From Sphingomonas sp. 35-24ZXX (GTDB taxonomy: Bacteria; Pseudomonadota; Alphaproteobacteria; Sphingomonadales; Sphingomonadaceae): a stretch of DNA of 64,000 nt. How positions within the stretch are numbered: the stretch's first letter is position 1; every line of letters begins with the position of its first letter. The position numbers were made by a program, and so were the translations under genes. Location: the NCBI RefSeq assembly GCF_000786215.1, contig NZ_JROG01000004.1, positions 496,001 to 560,000 on the forward strand. Reading direction: 5' to 3'. The notes beneath the pieces were generated by a model that worked only from the letters and a program-made list of their open reading frames with translations, was not told the origin of the DNA and made no database searches. Shown piece by piece: positions 18,425 to 26,539 of the stretch.

Positions 18425-19699
18425 TCAGAAGCCTCGCTGGGCAATGGCGTACGCGTCGCGGTCCAGTGCTTCGCGGAAATCGGGATGGGCAACGGCGACC
18501 AGCGCCTTGGCGCGTTCGGCCAGGCTGCGCCCCTTCAACTCCGCCGCTCCGAACTCAGTAACGACCACATCGACCTCGCTTCGCGCCGTGGTGACCGGTC
18601 CGGAGAGCACGGGCACGATCTTGCTGACGCTGCCGCCCTTGGCAGTGGCTGACAACGCGGTGAGCGCATGTCCGCCCGGAGAACGAGCCCCGGCTCTGAC
18701 GAAATCGACCTGGCCGCCGGTTCCGCCGACATAGCTGTTGCCCGATGCTTCGGCGTTGACCTGGCCGGTCAGATCGATCTCCATCGCCGAATTGATCGAT
18801 ACCAGTCGCGACAAGCGGGCCAGCACACCAGCATCATGAGTATAGCTGGCTGGCGCCATGCGGATAGCCGGATTTCGATCCGCAAAATCATAGAGCTTGC
18901 GCGTCCCGATCAGCGCACCGTTGATCGAAACACCCGGGTCGATCTCCTTGCGGGCGTTGGTCAGCACGCCGGCCTCGGCCAGTTCTGCCAGGCCGTCGCC
19001 CAGCATGCCCGAATGGACGCCCAGATCCTTGCGGTCGCCCAGCAGACGCAGGATGGCGTCGGGCACCGCGCCGACGCCGGTCTGGATCACGGCACCATCC
19101 CCGATGAACTCGGCACAGTGGCGCGCTATGGCAGCATCGGTCTCGCTGATCGGTGCGGGTGCAACCTCGACGGGATGCCGGTCGCAATGGACGGCAACGT
19201 CGATTTCCGAGGCATGAATGGTCTCGCCAAAGGTATAGGGCACGGCCGCATTGACTTCGGCGATGACGACGCGCGCCTTTGACACGGCATCGCGGACATG
19301 GTCGGCAATCAGGCCGCAGCTGTGATTTCCGTTCTCGTCCGCCGGGCTGACCTGGATCATCGCCACATCGCAGCCGATGATGCCCGCCCGGATCAGTGGG
19401 CCGACCTGGCTCACATGGCAGGGAATGACGGCAAGCTTGCCGACCTTGCTCATGCTGCGCAGCTGGCCGATTGCGCCCATGCTGGACAGGGCGAAGCTGG
19501 CAGCGCTCTCGGGGCGGAACGCGCCTGAGAAACTGGTGGCGATGAACGCGCTAAGGCCCGGGATGGCGCTGCCCTGGGCAACCAGGGCAGCGACGAGGGT
19601 CGATGGCTCGCCGCACGCCTGGCCCATCACGATCCGGTCGCCCGGCTTCAGCCAAATGGCAAGATCCAGTGCTTCCGGGCTCGTTTCCGTGCGCATCAC
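18425..19699 (-). CDS. Class I CoA-transferase (acetyl-CoA hydrolase/4-hydroxybutyrate CoA-transferase family)
   Basis: This 424-residue protein matches family length and shows the C-terminal block INSAMEIDLTGQVNAE and GGTGGQVDFVRAG. Family members move CoA between carboxylates; the itaconate (Ict) and RipA enzymes belong here. In characterised members I recall a catalytic Glu within an H(S/T)E(M/V) segment; here the equivalent stretch reads GVHSGMLGDG, with Gly at that place. Either another residue takes the role or the chemistry differs. It overlaps the CitE-like gene by 4 bases (ATGA). Together with CitE-like, dehydrogenase and hydratase genes it forms an itaconate-like module. Confidence 0.88.
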   Translation of the reverse strand: MMRTETSPEALDLAIWLKPGDRIVMGQACGEPSTLVAALVAQGSAIPGLSAFIATSFSGAFRPESAASFALSSMGAIGQLRSMSKVGKLAVIPCHVSQVGPLIRAGIIGCDVAMIQVSPADENGNHSCGLIADHVRDAVSKARVVIAEVNAAVPYTFGETIHASEIDVAVHCDRHPVEVAPAPISETDAAIARHCAEFIGDGAVIQTGVGAVPDAILRLLGDRKDLGVHSGMLGDGLAELAEAGVLTNARKEIDPGVSINGALIGTRKLYDFADRNPAIRMAPASYTHDAGVLARLSRLVSINSAMEIDLTGQVNAEASGNSYVGGTGGQVDFVRAGARSPGGHALTALSATAKGGSVSKIVPVLSGPVTTARSEVDVVVTEFGAAELKGRSLAERAKALVAVAHPDFREALDRDAYAIAQRGF

Positions 19700-20571
19700 T
19701 CGCCGACCTGCGCCAGCAGGGCCTGCGCGCGCGAAAGGTGGGGTCGGTCGAGCATGCCGCCTTTCCAGCCTATGGTTCCCGCACCCGGATGGGCCGCAAA
19801 CAACGCCACGATCTCTCGCGCCTCGGCCAGTTCGTCCTCGGCAGGGGTGAAGGCCGCGTTGATGACATCGACTTGCGCAGGGTGAATGGCGAGCATGCCC
19901 CTGAACCCGTCGCGCCGAACCTTTTCGGCCCGCAGGCGCAGGGCCTCCAGATCGCGGAAATCGCCCTGGATCGTCTCGACTGCGGCAACACCGGCGGCTG
20001 CTGCGCCAAGCACGGTCATGCTGCGGGCCAGCTCGTAGGTAAAGCTATAGCTGCCATCCGGATTGCGATTGCTGCTCGCCCCGATGGAATCGGCAAGATC
20101 TTCCGCCCCCCAGGTGAGGGCAACGACGCGTGGTGCGCCCTTGTAGTCGCCGGTATGGAACATCGCCTCGGCAGTCTCTGTCACCAGGACGATCACGGGG
20201 GTCGATCCCCGCTCGATACCATGCATCGCCTCGAATGCGGTAAGATAGTTGTCCAGCAGTTCGACATCGGCCCGGCCATAAACCTTGGGCAGCATGATGC
20301 CGCCCGGCTTGCCCGGCATGATGGCAACCAGATCATCCAGCGTATGCGGGCCATCCAGCGGATTGACCCGCACCCAGATGCGGGCGCGGTCCTGTGCATT
20401 TTCCTGCAGGAACGCGCACACCAGCTGCCTTGCCAGGGGCTTGGCATCCGTCGACACCGCGTCCTCCAGATCGAGGATGACGATATCGGCGGGGCCGCCC
20501 AGCGCCTTGCCCATCTTCTTGTCGCTATCGCCCGGGGCGAACAGCCATGATCGCATCCTCATCTGCTGCAT
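19696..20571 (-). CDS. CitE-like HpcH/HpaI-family lyase
   Basis: A 291-residue citrate lyase beta-subunit-like protein. Visible family motifs are LFAPG near 10-14, LDLEDAV (33-39), VRVNP (R68), the metal ligand E132 (VTETAEA) and GAEDLADSIG (E157, D158). Members such as citramalyl-CoA lyase (Ccl) and malyl-CoA lyase split 3-hydroxy-3-alkyl-acyl-CoA into acetyl-CoA plus a 2-oxo acid. Its place between CoA-transferase and dehydrogenase genes suggests cleavage of a citramalyl-CoA-like intermediate. The start could be M4 or M6; the first ATG is used here. Confidence 0.9.
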   Translation of the reverse strand: MQQMRMRSWLFAPGDSDKKMGKALGGPADIVILDLEDAVSTDAKPLARQLVCAFLQENAQDRARIWVRVNPLDGPHTLDDLVAIMPGKPGGIMLPKVYGRADVELLDNYLTAFEAMHGIERGSTPVIVLVTETAEAMFHTGDYKGAPRVVALTWGAEDLADSIGASSNRNPDGSYSFTYELARSMTVLGAAAAGVAAVETIQGDFRDLEALRLRAEKVRRDGFRGMLAIHPAQVDVINAAFTPAEDELAEAREIVALFAAHPGAGTIGWKGGMLDRPHLSRAQALLAQVGE

Positions 20572-20581
20572 TGCCTTGCCC

Positions 20582-21748
20582 TCAATAGGATTTGGGAAGG
20601 TCGAGCACCTTCTCTGCCAGGAAATTCAGGATCATGTGCGGGCTGACCGGGGCAGTGCGCGGGATCAGACTCTCGCGCAGATAGCGTTCGACATGATATT
20701 CCTGCGCATAACCCATGCCGCCCATGGACAGCATCGCGGTGTGGCAGGCCTCGAAGGCGAACTCGCCCGCCAGATACTTGGCGGTATTGGCCTCGACGCT
20801 GCAATCCTCGCCCTTGTCGAACAACGTTGCCGCTTTCATCGTCATGAGGTTGGCCGCTTCCAGCTGCGCCCAACATTTGGCCAGCGGGTGCTGGATGCCC
20901 TGGTTCTGGCCGATCGGGCGGTTGAAGACGATGCGTTCCTTGGCGTAGCGTGCCGCTTTCCGGATCGCGGCGCGTCCAAGGCCGATCGCCTCTGCCGCCA
21001 GCAGGACCCGTTCGGGGTTCAGCCCTTCCAGTATGTATCTGAATCCCTGACCTTCCTCGCCGATCAGGTCTGTCTCGGGTACCCAGAGATCCTCGATGAA
21101 GAGCATGTTCGAATCGACGGCATGGCGGCCCATCTTGTGGATCAGCCGGGTCTCGATCTTCGACCGGTCGAAATCGGTGTAGAACAGCGAAAGCCCCTCG
21201 GTCTTGCGCTTGATCTGATCGAGTGGGGTCGTGCGGGCAAGCAGCAGCATCTTGTTGGCGACCTGCGCAGTGGAGATCCAGATCTTCTCCCCGTTTACCA
21301 GATAGCCGCCCTCCTTGCGCTCTGCGCGCACCTTGAGCTGCGTGGTGTTGAGGCCGACATTGGGTTCCGTCACCGCAAAGCACGCCTTGTCGGTGCCCGA
21401 GACGATATTGGGGATGGCGCGCTGCTGCTGGTCTTCGGTGCCGAACAGGATCAACGGCTCAAGGCCGAAAATGTTGATGTGCACCGAAGACGCGCCGCTC
21501 ATGCCGGCACCGCTTTCGGCAATGGCCTGCATCATGATCGATGCTTCGGTAATGCCCAGCCCCGATCCGCCAAAACGTTCGGGCATGGCAATTCCCAGCC
21601 ATCCGGCATCGGCCAGCGAGCGGTAGAAATCTTCTGGAAATTCGCCCGACTGGTCCCTTTCCAGCCAATATTCGTCGGGAAATTGCGTGCAATGTTTCAG
21701 GATCGCTTCGCGAATGTTCGTCTGATCCTGAGTGAGAGCGAAATCCAC
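20582..21748 (-). CDS. Acyl-CoA dehydrogenase, IVD-like active site
   Basis: A 388-residue flavoprotein. GTG 21748 is chosen because GGAGG lies 7 bases upstream; an upstream ATG at 21817 is in low-quality sequence. FAD/CoA motifs include CFAVTEPNVG (123-132) and KIWISTA. The usual catalytic YEGT near the C-terminus is absent (IPRTAPVSPHMI instead). A Glu occurs in the helix-G position (GLNPERV, E246), as in isovaleryl-CoA dehydrogenase, suggesting action on a branched substrate. It is in the operon with the CitE-like lyase and FAS1-like hydratase. Confidence 0.9.
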   Translation of the reverse strand: MDFALTQDQTNIREAILKHCTQFPDEYWLERDQSGEFPEDFYRSLADAGWLGIAMPERFGGSGLGITEASIMMQAIAESGAGMSGASSVHINIFGLEPLILFGTEDQQQRAIPNIVSGTDKACFAVTEPNVGLNTTQLKVRAERKEGGYLVNGEKIWISTAQVANKMLLLARTTPLDQIKRKTEGLSLFYTDFDRSKIETRLIHKMGRHAVDSNMLFIEDLWVPETDLIGEEGQGFRYILEGLNPERVLLAAEAIGLGRAAIRKAARYAKERIVFNRPIGQNQGIQHPLAKCWAQLEAANLMTMKAATLFDKGEDCSVEANTAKYLAGEFAFEACHTAMLSMGGMGYAQEYHVERYLRESLIPRTAPVSPHMILNFLAEKVLDLPKSY

Positions 21749-21780
21749 TTTTCTGCCTCCAGGCTGTTTGCACGGAGGAA

Positions 21781-21815
21781 GCCGACGGCGCGGATGGCAT
21801 GTCCGCGCCGCCGGC
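21781..21815. repeat. Intercistronic stem-loop
   Basis: GCCGACGGCGCGGA and TCCGCGCCGCCGGC pair at 13 of 14 positions around a 7-base loop, in the 98-base gap between the hydratase and dehydrogenase genes. No T-run follows on the minus strand. It may attenuate transcription or stabilise the mRNA within the operon. Confidence 0.45.
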
Positions 21816-21846
21816 ACCCCGTGTCAGATCGGTACCGGCTTGGGTA

Positions 21847-22992
21847 TCAGCTGCGGCTGGGCAGCTCTGCGATAGCTGTTCCAAATGCGGAGATTTCGCC
21901 GCGATGCGTGGTCGCCTGCTGCTGGATCTCGACATATTTCTTGCCGTTTTCCTCGAACTTGCGGATCACGCTGCCGTCGATGAAGATGACGTCTCCATCG
22001 GGATTGTGGCGGCGGATCTGGCATTTCGACTTGTGCAGGAAGCCGTCGTCGCCAATCCAGTTGGTGATGTGATGCGTCAGCCAGCTGTTGCGCTCCGGAC
22101 CATAGTCATAGGCACCCGGTGCACCGACTTCGAGCGCGAAGGCTTCGTCCCAGTGGACGCGCTCGGGGCAGTCGGGCACGTTGAACCGGTTCTTGATCCC
22201 CAGGCCGGGATGCGCTTGCTGCATTTGCCAGGCCAGCTTGTTGGCGCGAATGTACAGCCCGCCCCAGCCTTGGGCATAGCAGATGAAGCCGGTAACCGTC
22301 ATCGGGCCCTTCATCATCCGGGGTAGTTCATCGCCGACCTGCACGTCTTCCCAATAGCGCGGATTGGCGCCGCGGATTTCCTCGTTGGCGTACAGCTTGC
22401 CCCATTCGGCGAGCTGTTCATCGCTGAGCTGCTCCACGCGGCCGCGGCTTTCCGTGTACTTGGTGCCCTGTTCGCGGGCGATGTCGCGGTCGGTGCGGAA
22501 CACCCAGCTGTCGGCCTCTGCCACCATGTCGCCATGCTGGTTATAGAAATCGACATGGTAGATCTGCTGGAACGATCGTCCGGCAAAGCGGGTCTGATGC
22601 TCGACCAGGTCCTTGAGATAGGCTTCGGTGTGGATGGTGTCGTTACGCAGCACCGGCTTGTGCCAGGTCCAGTCCGCGCCAGCCCACATCGCGTGCACGC
22701 CGGAAAGACCGCCGCAATAGCCCGAGATCAGGCGGCTTGTGGTAAAAAGGAACGAGGGCAGGGCGACGATCGTGCCATATTTGGTCTTTGCGGCATATTC
22801 CGGATCGCACCACAGCGGGTTGTCGTCGCCGATGCCATGCGCATAGTGACGGATGGCATCGCGCGTCGCCTCGTAGTTCCAGGGCTCGACCGTGTTCTCG
22901 ATCTTGACGCCGACGCGGCTGCGCAGATCGGCAAGCCCCTCTTCGGTAATTTTGGGGAATTTGGCTTTCTGGGCCTCCAGCACTTCGGACAT
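21847..22992 (-). CDS. FAS1-like (MaoC-type) dehydratase/hydratase
   Basis: A 381-residue double-hotdog protein. The N-terminal part carries the FAS1-like dehydratase signature YAHGIGDDNPLWCDPEYA (residues 50-67), with Trp where R-specific hydratases have the His of their Asp-x4-His dyad. The second hotdog (about 220-370) shows no clear hydratase motif. Family members hydrate or dehydrate 2-enoyl/3-hydroxyacyl-CoA; itaconyl-CoA hydratase (Ich) is from this superfamily. The operon position next to CoA ligase, dehydrogenase and lyase genes supports a hydration step. Confidence 0.82.
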   Translation of the reverse strand: MSEVLEAQKAKFPKITEEGLADLRSRVGVKIENTVEPWNYEATRDAIRHYAHGIGDDNPLWCDPEYAAKTKYGTIVALPSFLFTTSRLISGYCGGLSGVHAMWAGADWTWHKPVLRNDTIHTEAYLKDLVEHQTRFAGRSFQQIYHVDFYNQHGDMVAEADSWVFRTDRDIAREQGTKYTESRGRVEQLSDEQLAEWGKLYANEEIRGANPRYWEDVQVGDELPRMMKGPMTVTGFICYAQGWGGLYIRANKLAWQMQQAHPGLGIKNRFNVPDCPERVHWDEAFALEVGAPGAYDYGPERNSWLTHHITNWIGDDGFLHKSKCQIRRHNPDGDVIFIDGSVIRKFEENGKKYVEIQQQATTHRGEISAFGTAIAELPSRS

Positions 22993-23036
22993 CGGCTTCG
23001 TCTCCTATCGGGTCTTGTGTTGATCGATCTGCAGCT

Positions 23037-24641
23037 TCACGCAGCGGCAGGGGCTTGCGTGGCCTTGAGGGCTTCGCGGTCTCGCAGCATCTTGCGATGG
23101 ACCTTGCCTGCAGGCGTCTTGGGAAGTTCGGCAACGAACTCGATCGTCCTGGGGAATTCGTGCGCTGCCAGGCGTTCGCGCGTGAAGTCTTGCAGTTCGC
23201 GGACAAACCCGTCGTCGGGCGTGCGGTTGGTGACGATGAACGCCTTGACGATCTGGCCGCGCTTATCATCGGGCACGCCGATCACGCCGGTTTCGAGCAC
23301 GTCTGGATGCTTGAGCAGGGTGGCCTCGATCTCGACCGCACTCATTGTCCAACCGGCCGAAATGATGACGTCATCGGCGCGGCCGCAATGGTAGAAATAG
23401 CCGTCTTCGTCGATCCGCGCCCGGTCCTTGGTACTCATCCAGCCAGCGGGCTGTCCCTTGGCGGCGCGCCACAGCATCAGTTCGCCGATTTCGCCCGGGT
23501 CGCAGGGCGTGCCGTCGGGTCGCTGCACCTCGAGACTCTGGCCGGGCACCGCCTTGCCGAGCGAACCCGGCTTGACGTGGAAATCGCCGGCACCGGGATA
23601 GTTGACCAGTACCACGCCGATTTCGGTCGTTCCGTACATCGAACAGGCCGGGACACCGAATGTCGCGTCGATCCACTCCAGCGTCGCCGGATCGATCGGC
23701 TCACCGGTGAACGACAGTTTTTGCAGCGCGAAGGCAAAATCGCTGCCGCGTCCGCTGTTCTTCATCATGCGATAGTGGGTGGCGGCGGCGCTCATGTTGG
23801 TAATGCGATGGTCTGCGAGCGCCTGCATCAGCCGGACGGGATCAAAGCGACCCGCAAAGGTGCCCGTGGTCACGCCGAGCGCCAGGGGTGCCAGCGTACC
23901 ATGCCACAGGCCATGACCCCAGGCAGGCGATGACGGGCAGAAGAACTGGTCGCCCGGCCGGATTCCGGTGCCGTAAAGCGCGGCAAACATCAGCGTCACC
24001 AGGGTGCGGTGGCTGTGCCTGACAGCTTCCGGCAGCTCGCGCGTGGTGCCGCTTGTATATTGGAACACTGCCATGTCATTGGCACGGGTTTGCGGGCGAT
24101 ATTCGTCGGGAAAGGCGGAAAGCCGTTCGAGGAACGCCTGATCCGCGACCACGATGCTGGGCGAACCTTCGCCTGCCACCGACCGGGCAACCTCCGCCTT
24201 CTCCGCATTGGTCACCAGGATCTGCGGTCTGCAGTCGTCCAGGCGCAAGCGCAGCGCGTCCGGGCCGAACAGCGTGAACAGCGGAACGGAGATGGCCCCG
24301 TTCAGCATCGCCCCGAACAGGCAGACATAGAAGGACAGCGACGGTTCGAGCATGAACGCGATGCGATCGCCCGGCTTGATGCCCTGAGCGTCCAGCCAGT
24401 GTGCGAACCGGGCCGCCTGTGCGGCGATCTCGTCAAAGGTCAGGATTTCGTCGCGCCCGCCCTCATGATCTGCTGCATGCGCGATCCGCACTGCCACGCG
24501 GCCAGTCCCGTCCGCGTGGCGAAGGATGCATTCATGCGCAATGTTGAGATGGTCCCGATCGCCATCGAACAACTCCCACAGGGCAGCGCTGCTGGCATGC
24601 TGCTGGGCATCGGCGAAGCTGGTCAGTTCGGTGAGTCTCAT
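23037..24641 (-). CDS. AMP-forming acyl-CoA synthetase
   Basis: A 534-residue ANL-family ligase. The nucleotide loop reads YTSGTTRELPEAV, whereas the family has YTSGTTGLPKgv; both the Gly and the Lys of that loop are changed. Other motifs are intact: YGTTEIGVV, STKDRARIDEDGYFYHCGRADD, and the C-terminal catalytic Lys in LPKTPAGKVHRK. It should activate a carboxylic acid to its CoA thioester at the head of the minus-strand operon. It is divergent from the IclR gene; the 83-base gap holds AT-rich repeats that may be the operator. Confidence 0.92.
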   Translation of the reverse strand: MRLTELTSFADAQQHASSAALWELFDGDRDHLNIAHECILRHADGTGRVAVRIAHAADHEGGRDEILTFDEIAAQAARFAHWLDAQGIKPGDRIAFMLEPSLSFYVCLFGAMLNGAISVPLFTLFGPDALRLRLDDCRPQILVTNAEKAEVARSVAGEGSPSIVVADQAFLERLSAFPDEYRPQTRANDMAVFQYTSGTTRELPEAVRHSHRTLVTLMFAALYGTGIRPGDQFFCPSSPAWGHGLWHGTLAPLALGVTTGTFAGRFDPVRLMQALADHRITNMSAAATHYRMMKNSGRGSDFAFALQKLSFTGEPIDPATLEWIDATFGVPACSMYGTTEIGVVLVNYPGAGDFHVKPGSLGKAVPGQSLEVQRPDGTPCDPGEIGELMLWRAAKGQPAGWMSTKDRARIDEDGYFYHCGRADDVIISAGWTMSAVEIEATLLKHPDVLETGVIGVPDDKRGQIVKAFIVTNRTPDDGFVRELQDFTRERLAAHEFPRTIEFVAELPKTPAGKVHRKMLRDREALKATQAPAAA

Positions 24642-24683
24642 GATGGCATAGACATGCCCTCAGGTCTTGCTGTTGTAAATATA

Positions 24684-24709
24684 GAATGATATTCGATATA
24701 TTGAATGAT
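24684..24709. promoter_or_regulatory. Candidate IclR operator with GAATGAT repeats
   Basis: GAATGAT occurs twice (24684-24690 and 24703-24709), spaced 19 bases start to start. An intervening ATTC (24691-24694) makes inverted pairs GAAT-gat-ATTC and ATTC-gatatatt-GAAT. The AT-rich block lies between the divergent CoA-ligase and IclR genes, where an IclR-type regulator would bind. Confidence 0.5.
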
Positions 24710-24724
24710 TAGGAGATCGCCCAG

Positions 24725-25471
24725 GTGATGAGTTCAAAAGCCCCCGCCATTTCCCGTGCCGCCGCCATCCTTCGATTGCTGGGCAAAAGCGCGCAGCCCA
24801 TGGGGGTCAACGCCATTGCCCGCGAACTGGCGCTGGTACCATCGACCTGCCTGTATGTGCTGCGCGCTCTGGTCGATGAGGAACTGGTGGCTTTCGACGA
24901 CAATACCAAGCGATACAGCCTGGAAGCCGGTGTGCTGACGCTTGCCCGTGGCTGGCTGCGGCAGAATGGCTTTGCGGCGCGGGCGCAGCCTTCGCTCGAC
25001 CGGCTGGCCCGCGAACACGGCGTGACCATGTTGGGGGTGCAGGTGGTCGGCCTTGAGCATATCATCCTGGTTGCTGCAGCGCAGGGCGGTGGCAATTTTC
25101 AGCTGAGCGCCGAGCCCGGCAGCCGCTTTCCCGCGTTGATCAGCGCGACAGGTCGATGCATAGCCGCATTTGGCAACCACCCTGCCGAGCGGCTGAAGGC
25201 GAAGTTCTCCACGCTGCGATGGGACAATCCTCCGGCTTTCGGCGACTGGCTCGATCAGGTGGAGCAGGCACGCGTCACGGGGTACGGCCTGGATCGCGGC
25301 AACTATATTGCCGGGGTAACGGTCGTGGCGGCGCCGGTGAAGGCACGGCAGGGGGGAGTATCACACGCACTCATTGCGCTCGGCATCGACAGTGTGATCG
25401 ATCGCGCAGGGATCGATGTACTTGGCCACGCCCTGGTTCATGCGGCTGACGGAATCGCCGAGAGCCTTTAG
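24725..25471 (+). CDS. IclR-family regulator (1)
   Basis: A 248-residue IclR protein with an N-terminal winged helix (MGVNAIARELALVPSTCLYVLRAL, residues about 26-49) and a C-terminal effector domain. GTG 24725 lies 9 bases after AGGAG; ATG 24728 is the alternative. It is transcribed away from the CoA-ligase operon (17656-24641), which it probably regulates in response to a pathway acid or CoA ester. The operator candidate sits in the shared gap. Confidence 0.93.
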   Translation: MMSSKAPAISRAAAILRLLGKSAQPMGVNAIARELALVPSTCLYVLRALVDEELVAFDDNTKRYSLEAGVLTLARGWLRQNGFAARAQPSLDRLAREHGVTMLGVQVVGLEHIILVAAAQGGGNFQLSAEPGSRFPALISATGRCIAAFGNHPAERLKAKFSTLRWDNPPAFGDWLDQVEQARVTGYGLDRGNYIAGVTVVAAPVKARQGGVSHALIALGIDSVIDRAGIDVLGHALVHAADGIAESL

Positions 25472-25611
25472 GTTCTGTAGGCGTCGCCAGGGCGATATGT
25501 TGGTGCATGGATTGCTCCGCTGGCGAGCGAAGCCATAGGTGATGATCTTCCGAGAACACCTGCACGATCCTGGCTCGCCCAGGCCTCGTCTGCCTGTAGG
25601 AATGTTAGCGC

Positions 25612-26430
25612 ATGAACCCGTGGGACCAGATCCTGTTTCTCTTCAGCGGCGAGGAATCTCTGCGGCTGTGGTTTATCCTGTTTATCGGCGCAGGGCTCCT
25701 GGCCGGTGTGGTTAGCGGCTATTTCAAGGCCCGCAAGATCCAGCCACGCGGCTTCAAGTGGAAGACCTTCCGCAACGAAGGCCTGTTTGCGGTCATCAAC
25801 GTCGCAGTGTCGGGTACGCTTATCGGCGGCGCCATGACCTGGCTGCTCGCCAATGGCTGGATCGCGGTCGACAAGGGACCGGTCGCCTGGTGGCAAGTAG
25901 CCATCCAATATGCGCTGTATTTCTTCCTGTTCGACACGTGGTTCTACTGGCTGCACCGCTGGATGCATAACGAACCGGTCTACAGCTATGTCCACAAGCT
26001 GCACCATTTCTCGACCTCGCCCAACCTGCTGACGACCTTTTCGGTCAATCCGATCGAATCGATCATCAATGGCGGTTTCGTGCCGATCTTCCTGACCGGA
26101 ATGGCCTTTGTCTGGCCCGTGCACGAACAGGCGATGGCGCTGATCACGCCAACCAATGTCATCATGGGGCTCTATGTCCATTCCGGCTATGAGCTGATGC
26201 CACGCTGGTGGAACCGGAGCTGGGCGACCAAATGGTTCATCACCGCCACTTTCCACGACCAGCACCACAAATATTTTCGCGTCAATTTCGGCGGCTACAC
26301 GACGATCTGGGATCGTATCTGCGGAACCATGCGCCCGAAATACGAGGAGGAAATGGCAACGGTGAAGGACCGCGCGGCGGTGCAACGCAAGGCCGGATCC
26401 GTCGAGGGGGCGGCTGCCCCGGTGAGCTGA
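25612..26430 (+). CDS. Sterol desaturase/fatty acid hydroxylase-family membrane enzyme
   Basis: A 272-residue integral membrane di-iron enzyme. His clusters are HRWMH (H115, H119), HKLHH (H128, H131, H132) and HDQHH (H215, H218, H219), plus H190 in YVHSGYE. Hydrophobic segments lie near 19-38, 58-80 and 98-115, with another near 155-190. Family members hydroxylate or desaturate lipids, sterols and carotenoids using O2. It sits downstream of IclR, before a convergent sulfotransferase gene, and could introduce a hydroxyl on a hydrophobic pathway substrate. Confidence 0.92.
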   Translation: MNPWDQILFLFSGEESLRLWFILFIGAGLLAGVVSGYFKARKIQPRGFKWKTFRNEGLFAVINVAVSGTLIGGAMTWLLANGWIAVDKGPVAWWQVAIQYALYFFLFDTWFYWLHRWMHNEPVYSYVHKLHHFSTSPNLLTTFSVNPIESIINGGFVPIFLTGMAFVWPVHEQAMALITPTNVIMGLYVHSGYELMPRWWNRSWATKWFITATFHDQHHKYFRVNFGGYTTIWDRICGTMRPKYEEEMATVKDRAAVQRKAGSVEGAAAPVS

Positions 26431-26475
26431 CCGGCCGGCGATGCCCAGGCTGCCGGGTGCCAGAAGCTCATGAAC

Positions 26476-26518
26476 AACGAAACGGCGCGCCGACTGCAAT
26501 CTGCGCGCCGCTTTGTTT
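26476..26518. terminator. Bidirectional intrinsic terminator
   Basis: CGGCGCGC (26483-26490) and GCGCGCCG (26503-26510) form a perfect 8-pair GC stem. It is flanked by A-rich sequence on the left and CTTTGTTT on the right, so both strands get a T-rich tail. It lies between the convergent hydroxylase and sulfotransferase genes. Confidence 0.75.
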
Positions 26519-26539
26519 CATCAGCAGAAGCGCGCTTGC

